Origin: Psychrobacter sp. P2G3
Lineage (GTDB): Bacteria > Pseudomonadota > Gammaproteobacteria > Pseudomonadales > Moraxellaceae
Direction of reading: 5' to 3'
Assembly (NCBI RefSeq): GCF_001593285.1
Contig: NZ_CP012529.1
Location: 1-64,000, forward strand
Length of the DNA stretch: 64,000 bases
This document shows positions 22,305 through 30,910 of the stretch, one piece after another. Position 1 is the stretch's first letter, and each line of letters begins with the position of its first letter. A model generated the notes under the pieces. It ran no database searches. It was not told the DNA's origin and saw nothing but the letters and a program-made list of their open reading frames with translations. A program made the translations under genes and the position numbers.

Positions 22305-23012
22305 GGGGCTGTCCTAGATAAGTAAAATAATCTAGGATAGTCATATGAGAAAGAGTAGATTAAGTTGGTACAAACAAACTAAGCTTATCGAACTATTTGT
22401 TGCCGGTTCTACCGCAAGAACAGCAGCAAGCTTAGTGGGTGTTAATAAAACAACAGCCAGCTATTACTTTCACAGGCTAAGACTACTGATTTATGAAAAT
22501 AGTCAGGAACCTGGCCTTCTAGAAGGCGAAATAGAAGTTGATGAGAGCTACTTTGGCGGCAGACGCAAAGGCAAACGTGGTCGCGGTGCTGGTAACAAAG
22601 TTCCTGTTTTTGGACTGCTTAAGCGCAATGGTAGCGTCTATGCTTGTATCATCCCTAATGCCAGAGCTGATACCTTAATCCCTATTATAAGAGAGAAAGT
22701 AAAGCCTGATAGTATCGTTTACACAGACTCCTTTAGAAGTTACAACGCACTTGATGTCAGTGAGTTTACCCATTACCGCATTAACCATTCAAAAGAGTTT
22801 GTACAAGACAGTAATCATATTAACGGAATAGAGAACTTTTGGAGTCAAGCAAAGCGTCATATGCGTAAATATAATGGCATCCCAAAAGAGCATTTCCATC
22901 TGTTTTTAAAGGAATGTGAGTGGCGTTTTAACTACAGTGATCCGAAACGTCAATTACGTCAGCTAAAACAATGGGTTAAAAAGGAACTGAACTAGTTATC
23001 TAGGACAGCCCC
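22305..23012 (+). mobile_element. IS1595-family insertion sequence (IS1016-like)
   Basis: A 708-bp element ends in perfect 17-bp inverted repeats GGGGCTGTCCTAGATAA (22305-22321 and 22996-23012, outward GGGG). It is flanked by 8-bp direct repeats TTGTTTTT (22297-22304 and 23013-23020), the duplication length known for IS1595 elements. It carries one intact transposase. Insertion is inside the Abi-like gene, in the opposite orientation. Intact ends, transposase and target duplication imply recent, possibly still active, transposition. Confidence 0.93.
22345..22995 (+). CDS. IS1595 family transposase
   Basis: The 216-residue transposase has an N-terminal helix-turn-helix (FVAGSTARTAASLVGVNKTTASYYFHRL), then the DDE-type core: EVDESYFGGRRKGKRGRG with the first Asp, VYTDSFRSYNAL with the second, and the family-typical INGIENFWSQAKRHMRKYNG near the third active-site position. 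It fills nearly all of the element and appears intact, so the element may be mobile. It is the only gene of the element. Confidence 0.92.
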   Translation: MRKSRLSWYKQTKLIELFVAGSTARTAASLVGVNKTTASYYFHRLRLLIYENSQEPGLLEGEIEVDESYFGGRRKGKRGRGAGNKVPVFGLLKRNGSVYACIIPNARADTLIPIIREKVKPDSIVYTDSFRSYNALDVSEFTHYRINHSKEFVQDSNHINGIENFWSQAKRHMRKYNGIPKEHFHLFLKECEWRFNYSDPKRQLRQLKQWVKKELN

Positions 23013-23457
23013 TTGTTTTTTAATATCTGATTGATATATTGTACTGTTGGTACATTAGCATTTTTATGTTTGAGTTCTTCTAAAGCCTCATACATAGCGG
23101 CTATAAAGTTAGGTGCATCTTTAGCTGCATTGTAAGCTTGAGTAGACATATCGGATTCTGCCCAGTCTAAAGAAGAACTTGGTGCATAATAATCGTTAGA
23201 AACTTTGCAAAAATGTCGTTTAAAAATTTCCATTATCTGGTGTTGCCCTATCGGACCTGATACTTTCCTAATCAACGAGACAAAGTCATCTACAGTATTG
23301 CTGTTTAAAGACTCAGTTGTGCCCATAGAAAATCTAAGCTCACTCAACATTTGAAGTGGCATGAAATACTCCAGTTTTTTAATAAGTTCGAATTAAGAGA
23401 AAATATTATACTGTCAAATATTCTAGTAATTATAATTATATCGCTGATATTCTTTAG

Positions 23458-24087
23458 TTAAATGAAAATACCTAATAATCCAATCAATAACGAAACAGCT
23501 ATAGCTACTATCGCCAAAATCATCGTCTGACGGTGGCGTATTTCTTCCGAATTTTTAAAGTTATTATTTACTAATTCTTTTAATTCTTCACTAGGGAGAA
23601 TAAAATTACCTAGCTTTTCAAGTAAAAAGCTTGATATGGGTTGATCTATTTTAACTAAAGCATTGTTATACTGCTGACCACTACATTTTTCTATTTCGTT
23701 TTGCTTACCAATAAAAGAAATTATTCCTAAATCCATGAGATTCATTAGTAAATTAACCAGTACTATTACGCGAACAGTTTCCTTTCTACGTTCTACGATA
23801 TTATCTGACTTTATAGACAAAAATACTTCCTGAGTACCACTATTAACATAAATATTGCTATAATGCTCATCTCCAAAAAAGTAATTTTCAAGAAAAACGT
23901 CAAACAAAATCATACCTTCAAGTTTTAGTGTGTTCGAGCTAATTAACTGGTTCAAAATATTTTCTTCTTCCTTACTAAAGTTTCTCATATTGATGTTAAG
24001 CCTAAAGTTGAAGTATTGTTCAAAGCTAATTTCTGAAGATAATAGCATTATCTGGAAAGGACTAACCTTAAAGAATTTTAGTGACAT
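23458..24087 (-). CDS. Hypothetical protein with C-terminal membrane anchor
   Basis: I do not recognise this 209-residue protein. It has an AT-rich gene, a mostly polar body, a weakly hydrophobic stretch near residues 106-128 (VIVLVNLLMNLMDLGIISFI) and a clear single membrane helix as its last 20 residues, so it is probably tail-anchored with the body in the cytoplasm. No ribosome site is obvious before the ATG. It lies just upstream of the Abi-like pseudogene on the same strand, with 95 bases between, and may have belonged to the same accessory patch. Confidence 0.6.
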   Translation of the reverse strand: MSLKFFKVSPFQIMLLSSEISFEQYFNFRLNINMRNFSKEEENILNQLISSNTLKLEGMILFDVFLENYFFGDEHYSNIYVNSGTQEVFLSIKSDNIVERRKETVRVIVLVNLLMNLMDLGIISFIGKQNEIEKCSGQQYNNALVKIDQPISSFLLEKLGNFILPSEELKELVNNNFKNSEEIRHRQTMILAIVAIAVSLLIGLLGIFI

Positions 24088-24104
24088 TTATGATGTTGAG
24101 TTCT

Positions 24105-24136
24105 AAAAAAAAGCAGCACCCCAAAAGAAGCACTGC
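24105..24136 (-). terminator. Terminator of the acuI-like gene
   Basis: On the minus strand a GC-rich imperfect stem (GCAGTGC with GGTGCTGC, using G-T pairs) is followed by TTTTTTT. Confidence 0.65.
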
Positions 24137-24173
24137 CGTTGATATACTAAACTTGAGTTTCCAAACTAAAAAC

Positions 24174-25175
24174 CTAACCCTTCACATTCACCACATAACG
24201 CCCAACCGTCTTACTCGCCATAAAGCGATCTAAGTACTCAGGTGTTTGCTCTAACGTAATCTCTTCAGCATAACTCTCAAGGTCAGGCAGTTTCATATCG
24301 GTTGAAACACGCTCCCAAATGGCCTTTTTATCGTCCAGTGGAATATAGACCGAATCGATACCGAGTAGGGACACTGCTCTGGTGATAAAAGGTATGACCG
24401 TCATAGAAAACTCAGGTGACGCCGCCAAACCACAAGAAGTAACCGCGCCGCCAGCTTTGGTTTGTTTGAGTAAATTGGCTAGATAATCACCGCCTATCGT
24501 ATCGATGGCGTTTGCCCACAGCTCGCGACCGGCAGGTTTGTTACCGACTTCATTGATGGTGTCACGATGACGTACTTCACTTGCGCCAAGCTCTTTTAAA
24601 TAATCGCTTTGCTCAGGCTTACCAGAGAAGGCAATGACCTCATAGCCCAATTGACTCAAAATCGCGATACTGATACTACCGACACCGCCGGTTGCCCCAG
24701 TGACGGCGACTGGGCCATCACTTGGTTTTGCGCCCATTTTCTCTAACTTTTGAATACTCAAAGCAGCCGTTAAGCCGCCCGTACCGTAAATCATGGCTTC
24801 TTTTAGCGTTAAAGATTCTGGACAGGCTACCGCCCAATCGGCAGGGATAGAGATCATTTGGCTTAAGCCGCCATCCGTATCCATGCCCAAATCATAACCG
24901 AATACGACGACCTCTTGCCCTTCTTTAAAAGTGCCAGACTTGTCGCTAACCACGACGCCTGCCGCATCAATACCAGGAGTATGCGGATAGTTTCTAGTGA
25001 TTCTCTTATTGCCCGAGGCTGACATCGCATCTTTGAAATTTAATGATGAATAATGCACTTCGATTAACAAATCATTCTCAGGTAAATCACTGACGTTGCG
25101 TTGTTGAATACTTTTTTTAAATTCACCGTTGCTGGTTTCTTCGACGACTAAGGCTTTAAAAGTTTGGTTAGACAT
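24174..25175 (-). CDS. YhdH/AcuI-type quinone oxidoreductase (acrylyl-CoA reductase family)
   Basis: YhdH/AcuI proteins are NADPH-dependent medium-chain reductases, and AcuI reduces acrylyl-CoA to propionyl-CoA. The 333 residues start with the family pattern (FKALVVEE, then YSSLNFKDAMSASGNKRI, then PHTPGIDAAG). The cofactor site is VTGATGGVGSISIAILSQLGYEV. The GTGGLTAALSIQKLE segment and the C-terminal GRYVVNVKG also fit. The zinc ligands of alcohol dehydrogenases are absent, as expected. It is followed by a terminator and is separated from the next MDR gene by a hairpin repeat. Confidence 0.87.
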   Translation of the reverse strand: MSNQTFKALVVEETSNGEFKKSIQQRNVSDLPENDLLIEVHYSSLNFKDAMSASGNKRITRNYPHTPGIDAAGVVVSDKSGTFKEGQEVVVFGYDLGMDTDGGLSQMISIPADWAVACPESLTLKEAMIYGTGGLTAALSIQKLEKMGAKPSDGPVAVTGATGGVGSISIAILSQLGYEVIAFSGKPEQSDYLKELGASEVRHRDTINEVGNKPAGRELWANAIDTIGGDYLANLLKQTKAGGAVTSCGLAASPEFSMTVIPFITRAVSLLGIDSVYIPLDDKKAIWERVSTDMKLPDLESYAEEITLEQTPEYLDRFMASKTVGRYVVNVKG

Positions 25176-25297
25176 GGTGAAATTCCTTATGGATTGCTAG
25201 TGAGGTTTATCTTTATAGTCGCTTTTATATGGGCATAGATGTCTATATCTAATCTATAGTCAATACTAAATAAAGTAGATACGTTATATTTTGACGC

Positions 25298-25369
25298 GAG
25301 AATGGTATAAATTTTTCTTGCTTGCTGTGCCTACGCAGACAGAGGCTGCAAAAAATAAATACCAGTCTC
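25298..25369. repeat. Dispersed hairpin repeat, copy 3
   Basis: The core CTTGCTTGCTGTGC and GACAGAGGCTGCAAAAA is shared with the other copies. The arms GAGAATGGTATAAATTTTT and their partial complement are less perfect here. It lies between the two MDR genes. Confidence 0.75.
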
Positions 25370-25401
25370 ACTGTATCTTTTTTTATATCGGACTCCCTTG
25401 A

Positions 25402-26379
25402 TTAAGGCTTCAAAAGTACCTTGCCTTTTTTGCCTGACTGCAACTTACCATCGACCGCTTTAACAATGTCAGCCAGATCAAAAGTTGCTTCAACCGGTAG
25501 TTTTAACTTGCCATCAACCGCGCGTTCTATTAACTCATCAACCAAACGCTGCTTGTTTTCCACGCTCATTTCTTGACTAATCTTACTACCCCAAAAGCCT
25601 TTGATAGTGGCTTGTTTGAAGATAATATGCGTCGGGTTAAGCGTCATTGGCTGACCTGACATGATACCGAACGATGCTAAGGTGCCATAATGACCTAACA
25701 ATGATAGTAAATCACCACTGGCCTCACCACCGACAGAGTCCACTGCAGCGCTGATGCTGTCATCGCCTACGATATTGCGGACTTGATCTTTCCAGTCTTC
25801 GTCTGAGTTATTGATATTATTTTTAATGCCGAGTGCTTCTAATTCTTCTAACGCATCGCTACTGCGTACGACGTTGATTGTATTGACACCGCGCGCAGCA
25901 GCCAGCATAGCGAGTGACTTACCAACTGCACCGTTGGCAGCATTATGGATAATCCATTGACCGCTCTCTACTTCTAAGAATTCAAGCAACATCAAGGCAC
26001 TAAGCGGCATGGCAATCAATTGTGCAGCCAACTCATCTTCTAAGCTGTCCGGTACTGGGAATATCATGCTGGCAGGCGCGGTAAAGTATTCAGCCCACGT
26101 CGCTTGGACGCTAGCTGCCGCAACACGCTGACCGACTTTTAGGTCTTTGACGTCACTACCAACGGCATCGATGATACCCAAGGCCTCAGAACCACCGATC
26201 GCTGGCAGTTCAGGTTTAAAGCCGTATTTGCCGCGAATGGTTAATAGATCATGGTTATGAATGGAGGCGAGTATGGTTTTGACTCGCACTTCATCTGCTT
26301 TTGGCTCTGGAATAGGGTTATCACCTAAGCTAAGTACTTCAGTCGGTTTGCCAAAAGTGTCATAAGTTGCGCTACGCAT
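25402..26379 (-). CDS. Zinc-binding-type MDR alcohol dehydrogenase/enoyl reductase family protein
   Basis: A 325-residue medium-chain dehydrogenase/reductase. The N-terminal GroES-like part has FGKPTEVLSLGDNPIPEPKADEV and GGSEALGIIDAVG, and the Rossmann part has NAANGAVGKSLAMLAAARGV. The overall pattern resembles enoyl-acyl thioester reductases (ETR/MECR-like) and quinone reductases. No structural zinc cysteine cluster is visible, so the 'zinc-binding' name is only by family. It probably uses NADPH, and its substrate is unknown. Same strand as the acuI-like gene, 226 bases apart. Confidence 0.83.
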   Translation of the reverse strand: MRSATYDTFGKPTEVLSLGDNPIPEPKADEVRVKTILASIHNHDLLTIRGKYGFKPELPAIGGSEALGIIDAVGSDVKDLKVGQRVAAASVQATWAEYFTAPASMIFPVPDSLEDELAAQLIAMPLSALMLLEFLEVESGQWIIHNAANGAVGKSLAMLAAARGVNTINVVRSSDALEELEALGIKNNINNSDEDWKDQVRNIVGDDSISAAVDSVGGEASGDLLSLLGHYGTLASFGIMSGQPMTLNPTHIIFKQATIKGFWGSKISQEMSVENKQRLVDELIERAVDGKLKLPVEATFDLADIVKAVDGKLQSGKKGKVLLKP

Positions 26380-26550
26380 AATAAATCCTTTATTTGTTTT
26401 TGATTAATTAAGTATGATTAAGTGTAATAGGTGCTCTTAATAGAAAGAGCTTAATCAGCCATCAACAGTAACAAGTCTGGCTCATAAATCGCAATATTAC
26501 TTTCGTTAAGTAACGTTGTCGCTTGCTCGCCATAGTGAAATCCTAACCAT

Positions 26551-27186
26551 CTAGTTTGGTGTCTCATTAACCTGCGCTTTATCAACTTCTGTGTTCTTTA
26601 TTTCAATTGCCTTAAATTTCGCATCCACCATATTTGTTAATAGCGGCTCACCTTTGTCATTGATGCGGAACAGTCCATACTCTGCTGCTTCATAAGCCTC
26701 AGCATGACCTTCTTGAAAGAAAAAAGCATTGGTCGCAAGCTTTAGTGAACCATGGCGAATGCGGTAATGAATTGCCATTTCATTAGGCGTTAAATTGCTA
26801 GGTTTAGCGTCAGCTAAACGGATAAATTCACCAACTCTATTATCGTCTAAAGCCACGATGACATAGCCGTCACGTGAGGCAGTACCATATAAGTCTTCTT
26901 CTGTATGATTCTCTAACGCATTGAATACTTTACGCTCGATAGTATAGCTTAAGGTCATATAATCACCTTGCATAAAACCGCGTGGATCGACAGGGGCAAG
27001 CTCAAGTAAAACGGTGTCACCCGTGGCAAGATGGGTTTCGTATTTCGCTACATTAATAGTCATCATGAAGATAATAAAGAGCAATCCTAATAACGCAACG
27101 CTAATGCTAAAGGGGCGTTTTTGCCACCACGGCAAGGATTTTTCCAAAGGTTTTTGTACTACCAAATTATCGTTTATGTCATTCAT
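26551..27186 (-). CDS. GDYXXLXY domain-containing membrane protein
   Basis: This 211-residue protein has one N-terminal membrane helix (about 25-47) and a periplasmic domain with the name-giving motif (GDYMTLSY, preceded by DPRGFMQ). Its start codon overlaps the stop of the DUF4401 gene by four bases, so the two are translationally coupled. It is the third gene of the DUF2157-DUF4401-GDYXXLXY set, which recurs together in other bacteria. The function of the set is not known to me. Confidence 0.85.
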   Translation of the reverse strand: MNDINDNLVVQKPLEKSLPWWQKRPFSISVALLGLLFIIFMMTINVAKYETHLATGDTVLLELAPVDPRGFMQGDYMTLSYTIERKVFNALENHTEEDLYGTASRDGYVIVALDDNRVGEFIRLADAKPSNLTPNEMAIHYRIRHGSLKLATNAFFFQEGHAEAYEAAEYGLFRINDKGEPLLTNMVDAKFKAIEIKNTEVDKAQVNETPN

Positions 27187-28298
27187 AACCCCCGCTCCTT
27201 ACTACCAGAAAAGTAGCGCTTAACCAGCAGCCAACGCATCATTAGCATACCGATTCCAATAATAAGCATAGAGACAGATTTGACCAGCAACGAAGTATCG
27301 AGCTGATAGTAATACCAAAATATATAACCCACCAATGCGCAGATACCAAGACCTAATAACACACGCTGACTATTGGCAGTCGCGATAATGATGATAAGGC
27401 TAGTCGCTAATAAGCCTGATACATAGACTGACATGATGCCTAAACTGATAATAGCGCTGGCGATCATAAGGCCTGCTGCTGATAGTAGTTTGATCTGATA
27501 GCGTCTAAGGATAAGGTGGGCCGCATAGAGACTGGCAAGTGTGAGCAGCCCTTGCGCTAGGAAGTAGTTATAGCTGGAGGTTTCATTACTATTTAGAAAA
27601 CTATTGCCGTATTCAGCGGCGATAAAATAGATTGATATGCTGAGCAACATAATAGCGCTGGCATAGGCGACAGCTTTAGTAATAGAAAAAGCACTGGAGC
27701 GCCACTTAGTAGGTATGCGCTGCAACAAACTATAGCGTTGTAAATGATTGACGACAGTAATAAGTGCTAAGAGTCCTAAGCTAACTTCAGATATGGAATA
27801 AAAATTAAGTAGATAGACCATGCAGCCCAATGCTACGGTAGCGCTTAACAAGCGATAGAGAAAGTTTGGCATGACAATGGTCATTATTAGCTGAATCAAT
27901 AAAAACAACCAAACACTGAATGGTTGCTCAAGCTCGTTACTGAGTAAAGCAAACATGATATATATCTGACCGACGATACTAATGGCAAACGCTAAACTGT
28001 TCATAAAAGTACTACGATAGCTATGTTTGCTTTTAAATAATGCCAGCCCCGCCGCACTTAATAATGTACCGATGATAAAAAGCGCAATAGCGCTATCTAA
28101 CACCCCTGTTTGTTCCAATATTAAGGTTAAAAATCCAATGAAGAACAGACTGGCAAGTAAACCACTCAAACCAAAAAACAGATGGATAAACCATGGTGTA
28201 TCATCGTAAGGTTCAGTTTTATTCTCAACAGAAGTGGCATTAATTAACCCACGTTGTTGCAATTGTACAAAGATAGCGTTCGAGTGATTGCTATTCAT
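27183..28298 (-). CDS. DUF4401 domain-containing membrane protein
   Basis: 371 residues with a short soluble N-terminus (containing DDTPWFIHLFFGLSGLLASLFF) and about ten hydrophobic segments. The start of the first helix matches the DUF4401 pattern. It overlaps the upstream DUF2157 gene by 8 bases and the downstream GDYXXLXY gene by 4. No catalytic residues or nucleotide motifs are visible. It probably forms an inner-membrane complex with its two neighbours. Confidence 0.83.
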   Translation of the reverse strand: MNSNHSNAIFVQLQQRGLINATSVENKTEPYDDTPWFIHLFFGLSGLLASLFFIGFLTLILEQTGVLDSAIALFIIGTLLSAAGLALFKSKHSYRSTFMNSLAFAISIVGQIYIMFALLSNELEQPFSVWLFLLIQLIMTIVMPNFLYRLLSATVALGCMVYLLNFYSISEVSLGLLALITVVNHLQRYSLLQRIPTKWRSSAFSITKAVAYASAIMLLSISIYFIAAEYGNSFLNSNETSSYNYFLAQGLLTLASLYAAHLILRRYQIKLLSAAGLMIASAIISLGIMSVYVSGLLATSLIIIIATANSQRVLLGLGICALVGYIFWYYYQLDTSLLVKSVSMLIIGIGMLMMRWLLVKRYFSGSKERGL

Positions 28299-29430
28299 GA
28301 CCGCCTCCTTTTAATGAGTGAGGCGCAGGATTTTTGCTGCCTAAATTTGCCACCTTACGCAGCCACATTATCGTCATAGAACTCATCCCGATTAGCAATA
28401 ACGCTAAAACTAAAAAGCCACCAGCATCAAAATCATCTAGCACCAGCTTAGCTGTCCAAAACATCACTACAACGATGATAGAAAAACAAAGATAAGTCAG
28501 CATCAGCAAGTCAGTACGACGCTTACAAAACCGCCAATAGATAAATCCGCACCAGCTTGCCCATAACAGTAAAGATATGAGCGTGGTCAGAATACGAGTA
28601 CTTTTAACATAACCATCGTCAAAGACCGTAACAATCGCTAGATGGGTTATAAAATAAGTATTGAGAAAACCGACAATATAGGTGCTCCAATGCAGCTTAG
28701 ATTGGGTTTCGGTGTTGTCTCTAGAGTTGGCGAGTTCTAAGTCGTTTGTGCTAACAATGGCAGCGTGAGTAGCGGATTTATTAATAGAGATTTTATTAAC
28801 AGGGAGTTTGTTTTTAGCATAGATTAGCCATAAGTTAAATGCTATAAAATTCACTAGCGCTAATATTGCTAACTGAAAAATACTTTGATAGGTGTAGTCG
28901 ATAAATAGGAAATCTGCGATATCTAAATAGAGGATTAGAGAGGCATTAATTAACCCTAGCCATAATAGCCACAGCGCAGGCAAGCGTGCGATAAGAACCC
29001 ACGGAATAATCAATAATGCCCAGCTAAAAAATAGCTGCCACGTATCTGCGCCCGTTTGATACACCTGTCCAAATAGTGCCAGCAGACTGCCTGTAATCAC
29101 GCTAGCAATAAGCAGTAATAACTGTCTGATAAACGTAAACCTGCGCCTAAAAGAGAGTAGGACGTAGAGCGTGATGGTGATAACCAATGCGCCTTCGACT
29201 AGGGCAAATTTACCCATCTTGCCCATATGCAGCCAGTTATAGGCGATAAAAAACACTAGTGACAATACGAGTGCCACGACGCCGATAACTAATAGAGTCT
29301 TATCAAAAAAAGCCAGCCACGAGCGTTTGGTTGGAAATATTTCTAGATGAGTCGCTGCTGTATCTGCATGCTCTAGGGGAAGACTACCTTGGGTTAGCAA
29401 GTGCTCGATGGTACGCCGCGATTGAGTCAT
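28291..29430 (-). CDS. DUF2157 domain-containing membrane protein
   Basis: First gene of a three-gene membrane operon. The N-terminal soluble segment of about 40 residues (DUF2157-like) is followed by about ten hydrophobic segments in a 379-residue protein. A polar insertion of about 40 residues sits near positions 200-245. The promoter must lie in the 90 bases before it, where no clear signal was found. Function unknown; coupled to the DUF4401 gene by an 8-base overlap. Confidence 0.83.
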   Translation of the reverse strand: MTQSRRTIEHLLTQGSLPLEHADTAATHLEIFPTKRSWLAFFDKTLLVIGVVALVLSLVFFIAYNWLHMGKMGKFALVEGALVITITLYVLLSFRRRFTFIRQLLLLIASVITGSLLALFGQVYQTGADTWQLFFSWALLIIPWVLIARLPALWLLWLGLINASLILYLDIADFLFIDYTYQSIFQLAILALVNFIAFNLWLIYAKNKLPVNKISINKSATHAAIVSTNDLELANSRDNTETQSKLHWSTYIVGFLNTYFITHLAIVTVFDDGYVKSTRILTTLISLLLWASWCGFIYWRFCKRRTDLLMLTYLCFSIIVVVMFWTAKLVLDDFDAGGFLVLALLLIGMSSMTIMWLRKVANLGSKNPAPHSLKGGGHE

Positions 29431-29521
29431 AGCGCTCTCTACATAAAAACAGTATGTAGTCTATCTTAGCTGTTTTTATCAGGTGAGAGTACGTTTAGTA
29501 GAGTTAAGAATGGGAGATAGC

Positions 29522-29776
29522 TCAATAAAACTCAATCCGACTAAGTACATGCTCCTGCACAAAGTATGCGCAGACGTACGCACTGGGCCACGCAAATACA
29601 AAGGCCAATCCCCACGAGTGCATTAGCTCTGTAAAGAAACCATCTATAAAGCCTACTTTGACCAATATCAACGCAGTCGAGATAATGAGCGACATCATCA
29701 GTGCCATAAGACCAGTAAAGATTAGCCGATAGTATTTGCGGCGAGTACGTATTCTAATAGTAGGTAGTTTTGCCAT
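29522..29776 (-). CDS. DUF2798 domain-containing small membrane protein
   Basis: 84 residues with a basic N-terminus (RIRTRRKYYRLIFTG) and two hydrophobic helices (about 17-41 and 51-71). The pattern LMALMMSLIISTALILV followed by WGLAFVFAWPSAY is the usual DUF2798 layout. No function is established. It lies 91 bases upstream of the DUF2157 gene on the same strand and may be cotranscribed. Confidence 0.8.
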   Translation of the reverse strand: MAKLPTIRIRTRRKYYRLIFTGLMALMMSLIISTALILVKVGFIDGFFTELMHSWGLAFVFAWPSAYVCAYFVQEHVLSRIEFY

Positions 29777-30058
29777 AATATTATCTAGTCCTACATGAAA
29801 AAGTCACGCTTGAATAATAATATCAGCATGACTTTGTCATTCAGTAAATGGTTGAGTAAAGCATTATTGTGAATTCTATTAGCGACATTTTATTAGCGGC
29901 TATAATATAGCGTGTAAAGCTATTGATAAAACAATTATTATCAATAATAAGCTTTGCTGTATCTTAACGATAATGACCACATACTTAAAAACACCTTATT
30001 TGAGGTGGTCAGTTTTGCTACGATAAACAAGCTCATAACAAACAACTAAGGCAATGAC

Positions 30059-30799
30059 ATGGCAGCTCAACAGCAACGTGATTCTCTACAAAAAACATTA
30101 GGCATCATTGGCGGTATGAGCTGGGAGAGTACCGAAAGCTATTATCGCTTGATTAATGAAGGTATAAAAGCTGAGTTGGGTAACCTGCATTCAGCGGATT
30201 TACTGATACATAGCGTCGACTTTGCGCCAATTAATAAGTTGCAAGCGCAAGGTGATTGGGATGAAATGGGCGCGATAATGGCAAGTAGTGCTAAGCGCTT
30301 GCAAGCAGCTGGCGCACAAGGGTTGCTTATCGCCACTAACACTATGCATAAGGTTGTCGATGACGTCCAAGCCGCGACTAATCTGCCGATTATCCATATC
30401 GCTGATGTCACGGCTGCTGCGATTAAGCAAAAAGGTCTGACCAAGATAGCGCTACTCGGTACGCAGTTTACGATGACGCAGGACTTTTACAAGCAGCGCC
30501 TTATTGATGCTGGCTTGCAAGTTTTGATACCAGATAAAGATGCGCAGCAAGAGATTCACAGAGTCATCAATGAGGAGCTATGCCAAGGGCAATTTCTTGA
30601 TAGCTCACGTCAGTATTATAGCCAAGTGATTCAAGACTTAGCGAATGAAGGAGCAGAGGGTGTGATATTAGGCTGTACCGAAATTGGGCTACTTATCAAG
30701 CAAGAAGACAGCTCAATTCCGGTATTTGATACTACAGCGATTCATGCAGCGGCGGCGGTAGAATTTTTATTGGATAATGCAAAGTCGAGTCCAAGATAG
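30059..30799 (+). CDS. Aspartate/glutamate racemase family protein (YgeA-like)
   Basis: Asp/Glu racemases interconvert amino-acid enantiomers without a cofactor, using two acid/base residues. The 246 residues begin after a short tail with IGGMSWESTESYYRLINEG. The first catalytic segment is ATNTMHKV, with Thr rather than Cys, and the second is GCTEIGLL with Cys. That Thr/Cys pair is the one described for the E. coli enzyme YgeA, so this is likely an L-/D-Asp/Glu-type racemase. It is monocistronic and divergent from the DUF2798 gene. Confidence 0.87.
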   Translation: MAAQQQRDSLQKTLGIIGGMSWESTESYYRLINEGIKAELGNLHSADLLIHSVDFAPINKLQAQGDWDEMGAIMASSAKRLQAAGAQGLLIATNTMHKVVDDVQAATNLPIIHIADVTAAAIKQKGLTKIALLGTQFTMTQDFYKQRLIDAGLQVLIPDKDAQQEIHRVINEELCQGQFLDSSRQYYSQVIQDLANEGAEGVILGCTEIGLLIKQEDSSIPVFDTTAIHAAAAVEFLLDNAKSSPR

Positions 30800-30910
30800 A
30801 ACTAGGTTAGGTATTCGTAGTAATAGGTAAATATTGTGAAAAAATTACTCGCCATACCAATGAGCAAAAGCCGCCAAGCCAAGTTAAGTTAAGATTGTAT
30901 ATAAACCAAG

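Larger units (their letters stand above)
21798..23362 (-). pseudogene. Abortive-infection-like gene (Abi_C-type), broken by an IS and two stops
   Basis: Joining the two halves across the insertion (removing 22305-23020, i.e. the IS and one target copy) leaves exactly 283 codons in one frame. The 282-residue ancestor begins MPLQMLSELRF after a GGAG site. Its C-terminal half resembles the Abi_C family of abortive-infection proteins (AIDRAHTALHGYLVQLC, then LRNKASLAYVNELLETPEA). Such proteins limit phage spread by harming the infected cell, though the mechanism here is unknown. Besides the IS there are two consecutive in-frame stops (TAG TAA) at about 22033-22038 within an exact inverted repeat. 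The gene is AT-rich and sits in an accessory patch between guaA and acuI-like genes. The family call is from memory of motifs, moderately sure. Confidence 0.7.
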
